A stretch of 7,991 nucleotides of DNA. It comes from Candidatus Magasanikbacteria bacterium GW2011_GWC2_45_8 (lineage in GTDB: Bacteria; Patescibacteriota; Patescibacteriia; Magasanikbacterales; UBA10146). The position numbers and the translations under genes are program-made. This document shows, piece by piece, positions 1-4,902 of this stretch; within the stretch, counting starts at the first letter, position 1; each line of letters opens with the position of its first letter. The DNA is taken from assembly GCA_001001925.1 (NCBI GenBank), contig LCLH01000040.1, positions 1 through 7,991 of the forward strand, given 5' to 3'. A model generated the notes under the pieces. It saw nothing but the letters and a program-made list of their open reading frames with translations. It had not been told where the DNA came from and did not search any database.

Positions 1-523
1 TAATTCCGCGAGCGATCCGAATGAGTCGGCCGTTAGCAGCCCCGCCGACGATCGTCTCTCCCACTCCGCTTGAGACCGAAATGACATAGTAGCCGTCGGC
101 CTTGGCGAGATCATGTGAGAAGATGACACCGCTCATATCAGCCTCGATCATTTCCTGAACGATGACCGATATACCAGACTCGGTGAGTACCAAACCTCGT
201 TGTTCGGCGTAATGAGCTACGACTTCCTTTTTCTCTACTCCGGAATAACGCACTTCATCAGCCGCAGCGTGGATCGCTTGTTCGGTAGCCTGAACACGAA
301 GTTTCGTGGTGTACATTCCGGCGAACGATGCGCCGGAAGAATCTTCTTGATCCGCACTACTGCGAACCGCAACTGTGTTTCCACGATTCTTTGTTAAGAA
401 GTCGCGGATAACTTCAATTTGCTCGGTCTCAGGCATGCCTGGACGTAGAACGACAAACGGGGGAACGTTGACTCCGTAGATCGTTAAGAGAATGCCGAGA
501 TTTTCAGCTTTACCATTTTTCAT
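1..523 (-). CDS. PEP/pyruvate-binding (PPDK_N) ATP-grasp protein, N-terminal part, cut by the left edge
   Basis: The frame starts at ATG 521-523 and runs off the left edge after 174 codons. The visible protein matches the ATP-binding N-terminal domain shared by PEP synthase and pyruvate phosphate dikinase, which phosphorylates a histidine carrier domain while interconverting pyruvate and PEP. Seen here: AVRSSA at residues 52-57 with a following acidic ED pair, SFAGMYTT at 66-73, a VQEM...SGVIFSHD block at 122-138 and the glycine-rich GVGETIVGGAANG at 153-165. The start is well supported: AGGAGG lies at 529-534 with a 5-nt spacer, the only clear Shine-Dalgarno in the window. The carrier-His and PEP-binding domains, if present, lie outside, so PEP synthase, PPDK or a stand-alone PPDK_N protein cannot be told apart. 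The valine and isoleucine codons lean to GTC and ATC, whereas recA uses GTG and ATT freely. A long structured leader precedes the gene. Confidence 0.82.
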   Translation of the reverse strand, partial: MKNGKAENLGILLTIYGVNVPPFVVLRPGMPETEQIEVIRDFLTKNRGNTVAVRSSADQEDSSGASFAGMYTTKLRVQATEQAIHAAADEVRYSGVEKKEVVAHYAEQRGLVLTESGISVIVQEMIEADMSGVIFSHDLAKADGYYVISVSSGVGETIVGGAANGRLIRIARGI

Positions 524-528
524 GATTA

Positions 529-534
529 CCTCCT
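529..534 (-). promoter_or_regulatory. Shine-Dalgarno site of the PPDK_N gene
   Basis: The minus strand reads AGGAGG, five bases before the ATG. It fixes the start codon. None of the other visible starts has a comparable site. Confidence 0.85.
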
Positions 535-557
535 TTTTTGATTGTGAAAGAACAACT

Positions 558-576
558 CAGCACGATGTTCGTGCTG
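558..576 (-). promoter_or_regulatory. Hairpin in the leader, upstream of the ribosome binding site
   Basis: CAGCACGA and TCGTGCTG form a perfect 8-bp stem with a 3-nt loop. It lies about 24 nt upstream of the Shine-Dalgarno site in the minus-strand leader and has no T-run, so it is not a terminator. It could stabilise the mRNA or be a protein or RNA contact. The function is unknown. Confidence 0.5.
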
Positions 577-606
577 GTGGCTATACATTTTTTGATAAAA
601 ATATCC

Positions 607-664
607 AGCCATCAACACAAACGAAAAACTCCTCTCGCGAAGTCCGAGAGGAGTTTTGATGGCT
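607..664 (-). terminator. Perfect 13-bp hairpin with U-run inside the PPDK_N leader (terminator or attenuator)
   Basis: Arms 625-637 and 645-657 (AAAACTCCTCTCG and its complement) pair perfectly around a 7-nt loop. On the minus strand the hairpin is followed by TTTTTCGTTTG, as in an intrinsic terminator. Outer segments 607-613 and 658-664 (AGCCATC/GATGGCT) are also complementary and extend the stem across an 11-nt one-sided loop. It sits about 100 nt before the PPDK_N start and downstream of a good minus-strand promoter. It therefore either ends a short leader RNA or acts as an attenuator. Termination in both directions is possible because the A and T tracts are symmetric. Confidence 0.65.
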
Positions 665-685
665 AGGTTTAAGAATATATATTAG

Positions 686-802
686 ACCAAAGCAAAACTA
701 GGACTTTGCGAGTAAGTTTGCAAAGCCCACCACCAATTCAATGAAATTATACTTTGGTTGGATTTCATAGGTTATATTTGAATTTTAGCAAATCCTAGTT
801 TT
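686..802 (-). promoter_or_regulatory. Dense nest of inverted repeats in the PPDK_N leader (candidate structured RNA/riboregulator)
   Basis: Four inverted repeats are packed into this AT-rich stretch. They are 694-709 with 788-802 (15 bp, one bulged base, core AAAACTAGGA/TCCTAGTTTT); 735-740 with 779-784; 741-747 with 762-768 (ATGAAAT/ATTTCAT); and 704-709 with 720-725 (CTTTGC/GCAAAG). A further pair, 686-692 with 752-758 (ACCAAAG/CTTTGGT), competes with some of these. Bases 704-709 can pair either locally or with 788-792, so exclusive folds are possible. One arm overlaps the spacer of the minus-strand promoter at 782-810, so only read-through transcripts would carry the whole large stem. No known riboswitch class was recognised. 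The rest of the 524-864 gap holds the terminator-like hairpin, the small hairpin and the promoter listed separately. Confidence 0.45.
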
Positions 803-810
803 AAAGTCAA
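782..810 (-). promoter_or_regulatory. Promoter for the PPDK_N leader
   Basis: The minus strand has TTGACT (805-810), a 17-bp spacer and TAAAAT (782-787). This is close to the sigma-70 consensus with ideal spacing. Transcription would begin near 775, giving a leader of about 250 nt before the ATG at 523. Confidence 0.6.
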
Positions 811-864
811 TAGCTTAGCTGTGTATAATTTGCGCCAAGCAGTTTGAAGCGAGCGGGCAAAAAG

Positions 865-938
865 TGGAGCGGGTAGGGGGAATCGAACCCCCGTCTTCAG
901 CTTGGAAAGCTGTCATAATACCATTATACTATACCCGC
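865..938 (-). tRNA. tRNA-Gly (anticodon UCC)
   Basis: The minus strand folds as a cloverleaf. The 7-bp acceptor stem GCGGGTA pairs with TACCCGC, and the T arm is GGGGG-TTCGATT-CCCCC. The anticodon arm is ACAGC-TTTCCAA-GCTGA, giving anticodon TCC, which reads GGA and by wobble GGG. The outermost anticodon-stem pair is an A-A mismatch. The CCA end is encoded at 865-867. A run of five T follows at 863-859 on the minus strand with no separate hairpin, so transcription may continue into the leader downstream. Confidence 0.95.
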
Positions 939-996
939 AAGTGAGGAGTGGAATGGACAAACGTGTTGAGGTGTGGATTGGCAAGCTCGCGTGGAT

Positions 997-1025
997 ATAA
1001 TAATTGATTTTGACATATTTGGCAA
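997..1025 (-). promoter_or_regulatory. Promoter of tRNA-Gly
   Basis: The minus strand has TTGCCA (1020-1025), 17 bp and TATTAT (997-1002). The predicted start near 990 leaves a 5' leader of about 50 nt for RNase P to remove. Confidence 0.6.
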
Positions 1026-1038
1026 GAGTTTGCGGTAT

Positions 1039-1070
1039 AAAAAAGCCTCCCATAAACAGGAGGCTTTTTT
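1039..1070 (-). terminator. Intrinsic terminator of the DsbA-like gene
   Basis: A 12-bp perfect inverted repeat, AAAAAAGCCTCC with GGAGGCTTTTTT, surrounds an 8-nt loop 12 nt beyond the stop codon of the DsbA-like gene. The stem is flanked by A and T tracts, so it can terminate in both directions. Confidence 0.88.
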
Positions 1071-1082
1071 GAGAGGTAATAA

Positions 1083-1859
1083 TTAGAGCAATGTGTCAAT
1101 TACTTGTTTAAGCGATTCAAACGGTACCGCGCCAGGAATTAGCTTGGTCTTGCCGTCTTTGGTCCAGATAAGGTTGCCAGGAGTGCCGTTGACTCCCGCG
1201 GCGGTGCCTTCGGTGATATCTTTTTGCACTTTGGACGCAAATTTTCCGCTGTTCAAACAATCTTTAAACTTTGTCTCGTTCAAACCAATTTCTTTGGCAA
1301 GCGGTGCCAATGCGTCCAATGCAAATCCGGTACCATTTGAAGTGGTGCGTTCGTATACTGTATTGGTAAATTTCCAGAACGCGGTATTACCGCCTTGGTC
1401 CGCGGCGCATTCGCTTGCTTCAGCTTCTTTTTGTGCATTGGCATGGAATGAAAGCGGGAAATGGCGGTAAACCCATGCAACTTTGCCTTTGTACGCATCA
1501 ACAACTTGTTTACCTGTGGGGTGAAAGCGTTTGCAGAAGGGACATTCAAAATCAGAATATTCAATCAAAAATACTTTTGCATCTTTATTGCCATTGATAT
1601 GATCCGCGTCAGACACAGCCTTGACGGTTCCCGCTTGTGGTTCCGGAGAAGGTGCTTGTGCAGCTGAAGGAGATGGAGAAGGGGATGGCGCGGTAGCGAC
1701 GGAGTCAGAAGGTTTGACGGAGACGCCGCCGAAAGAACCTCCTTTGAGGAATATGCTTAACAAAATGACGAAACCAATAGTGGATAAAACTAAAATTCCT
1801 CCAACAAGACCAACCCAAAAAGCGATTTTGGGAGGCAATGATTCAAAAATATTCGGCAT
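1083..1859 (-). CDS. Membrane-anchored DsbA-like thiol:disulfide oxidoreductase
   Basis: This 258-residue protein probably forms or isomerises disulfides in exported proteins outside the membrane. Residues 13-38 are one hydrophobic segment (signal anchor, no lipobox seen), followed by a Ser/Pro/Ala-rich linker at about 53-76. A DsbA/Thioredoxin_4 fold starts near 84, with catalytic CPFC at 106-109 after the usual EYSDFE strand. The cis-proline segment NGTPG is at 224-228. Cys151 and Cys201 are in the positions where BdbD/DsbA-like proteins often have a second pair. The length is normal for an anchored DsbA. No Shine-Dalgarno precedes the ATG. The gene has its own promoter and terminator, so it is monocistronic. 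No DsbB or VKOR partner is visible here, and a reductase role cannot be excluded. Confidence 0.88.
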   Translation of the reverse strand: MPNIFESLPPKIAFWVGLVGGILVLSTIGFVILLSIFLKGGSFGGVSVKPSDSVATAPSPSPSPSAAQAPSPEPQAGTVKAVSDADHINGNKDAKVFLIEYSDFECPFCKRFHPTGKQVVDAYKGKVAWVYRHFPLSFHANAQKEAEASECAADQGGNTAFWKFTNTVYERTTSNGTGFALDALAPLAKEIGLNETKFKDCLNSGKFASKVQKDITEGTAAGVNGTPGNLIWTKDGKTKLIPGAVPFESLKQVIDTLL

Positions 1860-1892
1860 ACATTTTGTTGATAATTAATTTAGTAGGATTGT

Positions 1893-1921
1893 ATTATATT
1901 CTATTTTTTGAAAAAAGACAA
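1893..1921 (-). promoter_or_regulatory. Promoter of the DsbA-like gene
   Basis: The minus strand has TTGTCT (1916-1921), 17 bp and a perfect TATAAT (1893-1898). Transcription would begin near 1886, leaving an untranslated leader of about 27 nt with no Shine-Dalgarno. The -35 box lies within the small hairpin behind tRNA-Pro. Confidence 0.7.
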
Positions 1922-1927
1922 TGTCTT
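1911..1927 (-). terminator. Short hairpin plus T-run behind tRNA-Pro
   Basis: The minus strand reads AAGAC-ATT-GTCTT and continues as TTTT. The 5-bp stem is weak, but it stands directly behind the tRNA and before a T-run, as expected for a minimal terminator. It overlaps the -35 box of the next promoter. Confidence 0.35.
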
Positions 1928-1930
1928 GAT

Positions 1931-2007
1931 TGGTCGGGGTGACAGGACTCGAACCTGCGACCCTCTGCTCCCAAAGCAGATGCTCTAGCCAACTGAGCTA
2001 CACCCCG
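1931..2007 (-). tRNA. tRNA-Pro (anticodon UGG)
   Basis: The cloverleaf is complete. Acceptor CGGGGTG pairs with CACCCCG, with one G-T-type or mismatched position inside. The D arm carries AGCTCAGTTGGCTAGAGC, the anticodon arm is TCTGC-TTTGGGA-GCAGA (anticodon TGG), and the T arm is GCAGG-TTCGAGT-CCTGT. CCA is encoded at 1931-1933. The unmodified UGG anticodon reads CCA, and wobble could cover the other proline codons. Confidence 0.95.
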
Positions 2008-2070
2008 ATAGTTTAGTAGTGGTATGGTACTATAAGTAGAAGAAAAGTTCAAGGAGGTAGCATAAAACAT

Positions 2071-2098
2071 AAAAAACTCCTCTTACGAGAAGTTTTTT
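2071..2098 (-). terminator. Terminator between tRNA-Phe and tRNA-Pro
   Basis: AAAAAACT-C-CTC pairs with GAG-A-AGTTTTTT around loop TTAC, with one C-A mismatch. It starts two bases after the CCA end of tRNA-Phe on the minus strand. It shares the AAAAACTCCTCT arm with the hairpin at 624-657. Confidence 0.75.
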
Positions 2099-2099
2099 A

Positions 2100-2174
2100 T
2101 GGTGCCGCGGGTCAGAATCGAACTGACTACGCCTGCCTCTTCAGGGCAGCGCTCTACCAATGAGCTACCGCGGC
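2100..2174 (-). tRNA. tRNA-Phe (anticodon GAA)
   Basis: All stems pair perfectly: acceptor GCCGCGG/CCGCGGC, D stem GCTC/GAGC, anticodon stem CTGCC/GGCAG and T stem GTCAG/CTGAC. The anticodon loop is CTGAAGA, giving GAA at 2140-2142. CCA is encoded at 2100-2102. The base after the anticodon is G37, not the A37 usual in bacterial tRNA-Phe, where A36-A37-A38 is the target for i6A-type modification. Confidence 0.96.
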
Positions 2175-2192
2175 ATTTAAAGCGATGGAGCT

Positions 2193-2221
2193 ATTATAGC
2201 CATACTTAAACATTTATGCAA
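2193..2221 (-). promoter_or_regulatory. Promoter of tRNA-Phe
   Basis: The minus strand has TTGCAT (2216-2221), 17 bp and TATAAT (2193-2198). The start near 2186 gives a 5' leader of only about 12 nt. It is divergent from the promoter at 2236-2264. Confidence 0.7.
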
Positions 2222-2238
2222 GGTTTTGGGCTACCTTG
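2219..2238. promoter_or_regulatory. Dyad between two divergent -35 boxes (possible operator)
   Basis: CAAGGT (2219-2224) and ACCTTG (2233-2238) form an inverted repeat with an 8-bp spacer. Its centre coincides with the midpoint between the two divergent -35 boxes. The CAA/TTG ends belong to the -35 boxes themselves, so only GGT/ACC is extra symmetry. It could bind a dimeric regulator of both promoters or be chance. Confidence 0.25.
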
Positions 2239-2264
2239 ACCCTTTGTATTTTAAACGTTATACT
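2236..2264 (+). promoter_or_regulatory. Promoter of the structured RNA
   Basis: TTGACC (2236-2241), a 17-bp spacer and TATACT (2259-2264) make one of the best promoters in the window. Transcription would begin near 2271, at the base of the long stem described in the next entry. No open reading frame with a ribosome binding site follows, which favours an RNA gene. Confidence 0.7.
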
Positions 2265-2270
2265 TAAGGC

Positions 2271-2465
2271 CGTAGTGATGTCCGCAGTACGCTGCGTTAG
2301 AGCATACATGCGGCTATAATCAACTTGGTAACCCAAGTTAGTCGGAGAATTATTGAAGAAACCTTTGATCATTCACCGTACCAACAGTTCTAGTCTGCTA
2401 TGTGGTGTTCGTACGCAGCGTATTGCTTGCATACACAATCCCTTCCACGCGGAGGGATTGTTTTG
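2271..2465 (+). ncRNA. Structured RNA of about 195 nt, 6S-like architecture (family not established)
   Basis: The transcript runs from a strong promoter to an intrinsic terminator. It folds into one long rod: 2275-2281 with 2429-2436 (one bulge), a CC/TT internal loop, 2284-2297 with 2413-2426 (14 consecutive pairs, one G-T), a 2x2 internal loop, then 2300-2316 with 2391-2410 (17 pairs, three single-base bulges, all on the 3' strand). The apical part has hairpin 2322-2339 (AACTTGG-TAAC-CCAAGTT) and hairpin 2343-2378 (CGG/CCG base, GAAT/ATTC, AAAC loop). Length, closing rod, asymmetric central bubble and terminal hairpin resemble 6S RNA, which binds the RNA polymerase housekeeping holoenzyme. 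No sequence signature proves this. It does not look like SRP RNA, tmRNA or RNase P RNA. It sits between tRNA-Phe and ftsK. Confidence 0.62.
2436..2464 (+). terminator. Terminator of the structured RNA
   Basis: CAATCCCT (2436-2443) pairs with AGGGATTG (2453-2460). CC/GG closes inside after one bulged T, with loop ACGC, and TTTT follows. It separates the RNA gene from the ftsK promoter. Confidence 0.72.
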
Positions 2466-2486
2466 TAGCCTAAAGGTTATACTTTA

Positions 2487-2495
2487 TGCTATAAT
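2487..2495 (+). promoter_or_regulatory. Extended -10 promoter of ftsK
   Basis: TGCTATAAT is a perfect extended -10 element. No convincing -35 box lies 16-18 bp upstream, which extended -10 promoters can tolerate. Transcription would begin near 2502. The roughly 38-nt leader holds a small hairpin, TGTGG-ATAG-CCACA (2507-2520), and no Shine-Dalgarno. Confidence 0.55.
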
Positions 2496-2539
2496 AAAGT
2501 GCGTATTGTGGATAGCCACAGTGAAGACTCAAATTTTTT

Positions 2540-4897
2540 ATGCCTGTTAAAAAAATGCCTGTTTCACGCCAAAGAGAACCTCAACACACCAAAATGCGAA
2601 CCCGCCACAAGGAGACACCCTCATCCTTCAATCCTCATTTATTACGGAGTCTTTGGGTGGTGGCCACTTTTATTTTTTCATTGATTTTAATTTTAAGTTA
2701 TTTTCATTTGGGCGGCCGCGCGGGACCCTGGCTGGACGGCATGCTTGCCGAGCTTTTTGGCGCCTCGCGTTTGATTGTGCCTATCATACTCGCGTATAGC
2801 GCGTTTACTCTTGAGTTTCAAAAAGATGGTGTACGCTCTGCGACGCGTGTGATTGCGCTCGTACTCTTGCTCATTGCAGTCAATGGTCTTATGCATCTAT
2901 CCGCCGGTGCCGAAGATTTATGGACATTGGCGCGCATGGGCGGCGGCGGGGGCTTGCTCGGATACAGTATTGCGTATCCATTGGTTTCATTATTCAGCAT
3001 TTGGGTCGCTTTGATATTGCTTGGTGGCATGGGCATTATCGGTTTGATATTTTTGTTCAATACTTCTTTGAATTCTTTAATGAGTTGGCCGCGGCGTGCC
3101 ATGAGCGGGTTTCTGCTTTCATGGCAAAACATAAAGTACAAAAGCACAGCCGATGCGCGCAACGAAAATGGCGGCGTTGTGTTTGGCGGGCAAGAAGTGC
3201 GTGCGGCCGCTTTGGACGATGAGAACGCCGATGACGAAGAAAAGGGAGACCGCACGGCAACACAAAAAGAACCGGTGATTGTTACGTCGCGGTCTGTTCT
3301 CATGAGTCCCACTACGGTTTCCAGCAAGGAATATCGCAAAGATTTGCCGCGATTGAGTTTGTTGCATAGTTCAAAAAGCGAACCAACGTCAGGAGATATC
3401 AAGGGTAATTTGTACACCATAAAAAAAACATTTGAGAGTTTTGGCATCCAAGTGGAAATGGGCGAGGTGCGCGTGGGGCCGACTGTCACGCAATATAGTT
3501 TGAAGCCCGCAGAAGGAGTAAAACTTTCGCGCATCACTGCGCTTCATAACAATTTGGCCTACGCGCTTGCGGCTCACCCTATTCGTATTGAAGCGCCTAT
3601 ACCAGGTCAATCATTGGTGGGTATTGAGGTCCCCAATCAAAAAGTTGCCATGGTAAGTTTGCGTGAACTGCTTGAAGCGTCTGAATATAGAGGCAAGGGG
3701 GCTGAATTGGCCATTGCGCTTGGTAAAGATGTGTCCGGCAAGCCGTATGTCGCGGATTTGAACAAACTGCCCCATTTGTTGGTTGCGGGAGCTACCGGTT
3801 CCGGAAAAACCGTATGTATCAACGCTCTCATTTTGAGTTTACTCTTTCAGCATACGCCGCGCACGTTGCGTTTTATCATGGTAGATCCTAAGCGTGTGGA
3901 ATTGCCGCTCTACAACGGCATACCGCATTTGCTTACGCCGGTTATTACCGATACACAAAAGACGGTCAACGCTCTCAAATGGACAATCGGAGAAATGGAA
4001 CGTAGATTTGAAATTTTATCAAAAGTAGGAAAGCGCGATATATGGTCATATAATAAAATCATGGAAGAAAAAATGCCCTATGTTGTTTTTATTGTTGACG
4101 AACTTGCGGATCTCATGTCAACCGCGGGCCCGGAAATTGAAGGCGGCATTATTCGCTTGGCACAAATGGCGCGCGCGGTGGGCATTCATTTGGTACTTGC
4201 CACACAACGGCCTTCCGTGGATGTTATTACCGGTTTGATCAAAGCAAATATTCCTGCACGCATTGCATTTTCAGTTGCATCACAGATGGATTCGCGAACT
4301 ATTTTAGACACATCAGGCGCGGAAAAATTATTGGGACGCGGCGATATGTTGTGGAGTCCGCCGGACATGTCGCACTCAAAACGTTTGCAAGGAGCGTTTG
4401 TGTCTGAAGAAGACATCAAAGCAGTTGTGCGATATTACAAAGAAGACGACGCGCCTCATTATATTGACGAAGTTACCGCGCGCCAACAAGGGGCAATGGT
4501 GTTTGGCGGCTCATCGGACACGAGTGCTGATGACCCGCTCTATAATGACGCAAAAGAAGTCATTATGCAGGCAGGCAAAGGTTCTGCTTCACTTTTGCAG
4601 AGGCGCCTCAAAGTTGGGTATGCGCGTGCGGCTCGTTTGCTTGATATTTTAGAGGAAAAAGGAGTAATCGGCCCGGGGGACGGAGCCAAACCGCGAGAAG
4701 TCTTGATAGGCAAACATAATTTTGATACAATACCAACACCTGACAGTGGCGCTGAAGACGAGCCAAGCAAACAGCAAGAGAGCGCGGAAGAACCCCTTGC
4801 GGAAACAGAAGAAGAAAGTGGTGAAAATTCCAATGAGGGTTTGGATGTTTCATATACCGGCCACGGAGATGAAGAAGATGAAGATACATCTTTGTAA
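2540..4897 (+). CDS. ftsK: DNA translocase FtsK
   Basis: This 785-residue hexameric ATPase is anchored at the division septum. It pumps DNA and helps resolve chromosome dimers. Residues about 36-56, 76-92, 103-120 and 138-175 are hydrophobic, four or five membrane segments as in the FtsK N-terminal domain. A charged linker (about 195-280) leads to the alpha/beta motor from about 284. Walker A GATGSGKT is at 417-424, and Walker B ends in DE at 520-521 (FIVDELADL). A conserved TQRPSVDVITG segment follows. The DNA-reading gamma winged helix lies at about 664-725, and an unusually acidic tail fills about 735-785. The linker is short compared with Proteobacteria. ATG 2540 gives the longest frame; residues 6 and 19 are other Met codons and none has a Shine-Dalgarno. 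The next gene starts 5 nt after the stop. Confidence 0.95.
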   Translation: MPVKKMPVSRQREPQHTKMRTRHKETPSSFNPHLLRSLWVVATFIFSLILILSYFHLGGRAGPWLDGMLAELFGASRLIVPIILAYSAFTLEFQKDGVRSATRVIALVLLLIAVNGLMHLSAGAEDLWTLARMGGGGGLLGYSIAYPLVSLFSIWVALILLGGMGIIGLIFLFNTSLNSLMSWPRRAMSGFLLSWQNIKYKSTADARNENGGVVFGGQEVRAAALDDENADDEEKGDRTATQKEPVIVTSRSVLMSPTTVSSKEYRKDLPRLSLLHSSKSEPTSGDIKGNLYTIKKTFESFGIQVEMGEVRVGPTVTQYSLKPAEGVKLSRITALHNNLAYALAAHPIRIEAPIPGQSLVGIEVPNQKVAMVSLRELLEASEYRGKGAELAIALGKDVSGKPYVADLNKLPHLLVAGATGSGKTVCINALILSLLFQHTPRTLRFIMVDPKRVELPLYNGIPHLLTPVITDTQKTVNALKWTIGEMERRFEILSKVGKRDIWSYNKIMEEKMPYVVFIVDELADLMSTAGPEIEGGIIRLAQMARAVGIHLVLATQRPSVDVITGLIKANIPARIAFSVASQMDSRTILDTSGAEKLLGRGDMLWSPPDMSHSKRLQGAFVSEEDIKAVVRYYKEDDAPHYIDEVTARQQGAMVFGGSSDTSADDPLYNDAKEVIMQAGKGSASLLQRRLKVGYARAARLLDILEEKGVIGPGDGAKPREVLIGKHNFDTIPTPDSGAEDEPSKQQESAEEPLAETEEESGENSNEGLDVSYTGHGDEEDEDTSL

Positions 4898-4902
4898 ATA
4901 GT

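Noticed and set aside
200..397. Plus-strand 65-codon frame opposite PPDK_N
   Set aside because: The minus strand carries conserved PPDK_N motifs through this stretch.
801..829. Plus-strand TATAAT at 824-829 with TTAAAG 17 bp upstream
   Set aside because: The -35 box is poor, and the transcript would only be antisense to tRNA-Gly. It may be chance in AT-rich DNA.
524..864. T-box leader
   Set aside because: No T-box consensus (such as the AGGGTGGNACCGCG-type antiterminator) is present, and the downstream gene is not an amino acid or tRNA synthetase gene.
1010..1041. Plus-strand TTGACA followed by TATAAA
   Set aside because: The spacer is 20 bp and the sequence runs straight into a terminator with no gene beyond it in that direction.
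1093..1878. Several plus-strand frames opposite the DsbA-like gene
   Set aside because: They are shadows of a clear CPFC-containing gene on the minus strand.
2271..2465. SRP RNA, tmRNA or RNase P RNA as identity of the RNA
   Set aside because: It lacks the SRP GGAAG/AGCA core and is too short for tmRNA or RNase P RNA. There is no tRNA-like end.
2353..2550. Plus-strand 65-codon frame over the structured RNA and ftsK promoter
   Set aside because: It has no ribosome binding site, it runs through a terminator and a promoter, and the RNA helices explain the region better.
2818..3537. Minus-strand open frame of 239 codons inside ftsK
   Set aside because: It lies fully antisense to the conserved ftsK linker and motor, has no Shine-Dalgarno and shows no recognisable domain. 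ftsK is certain on the other strand.
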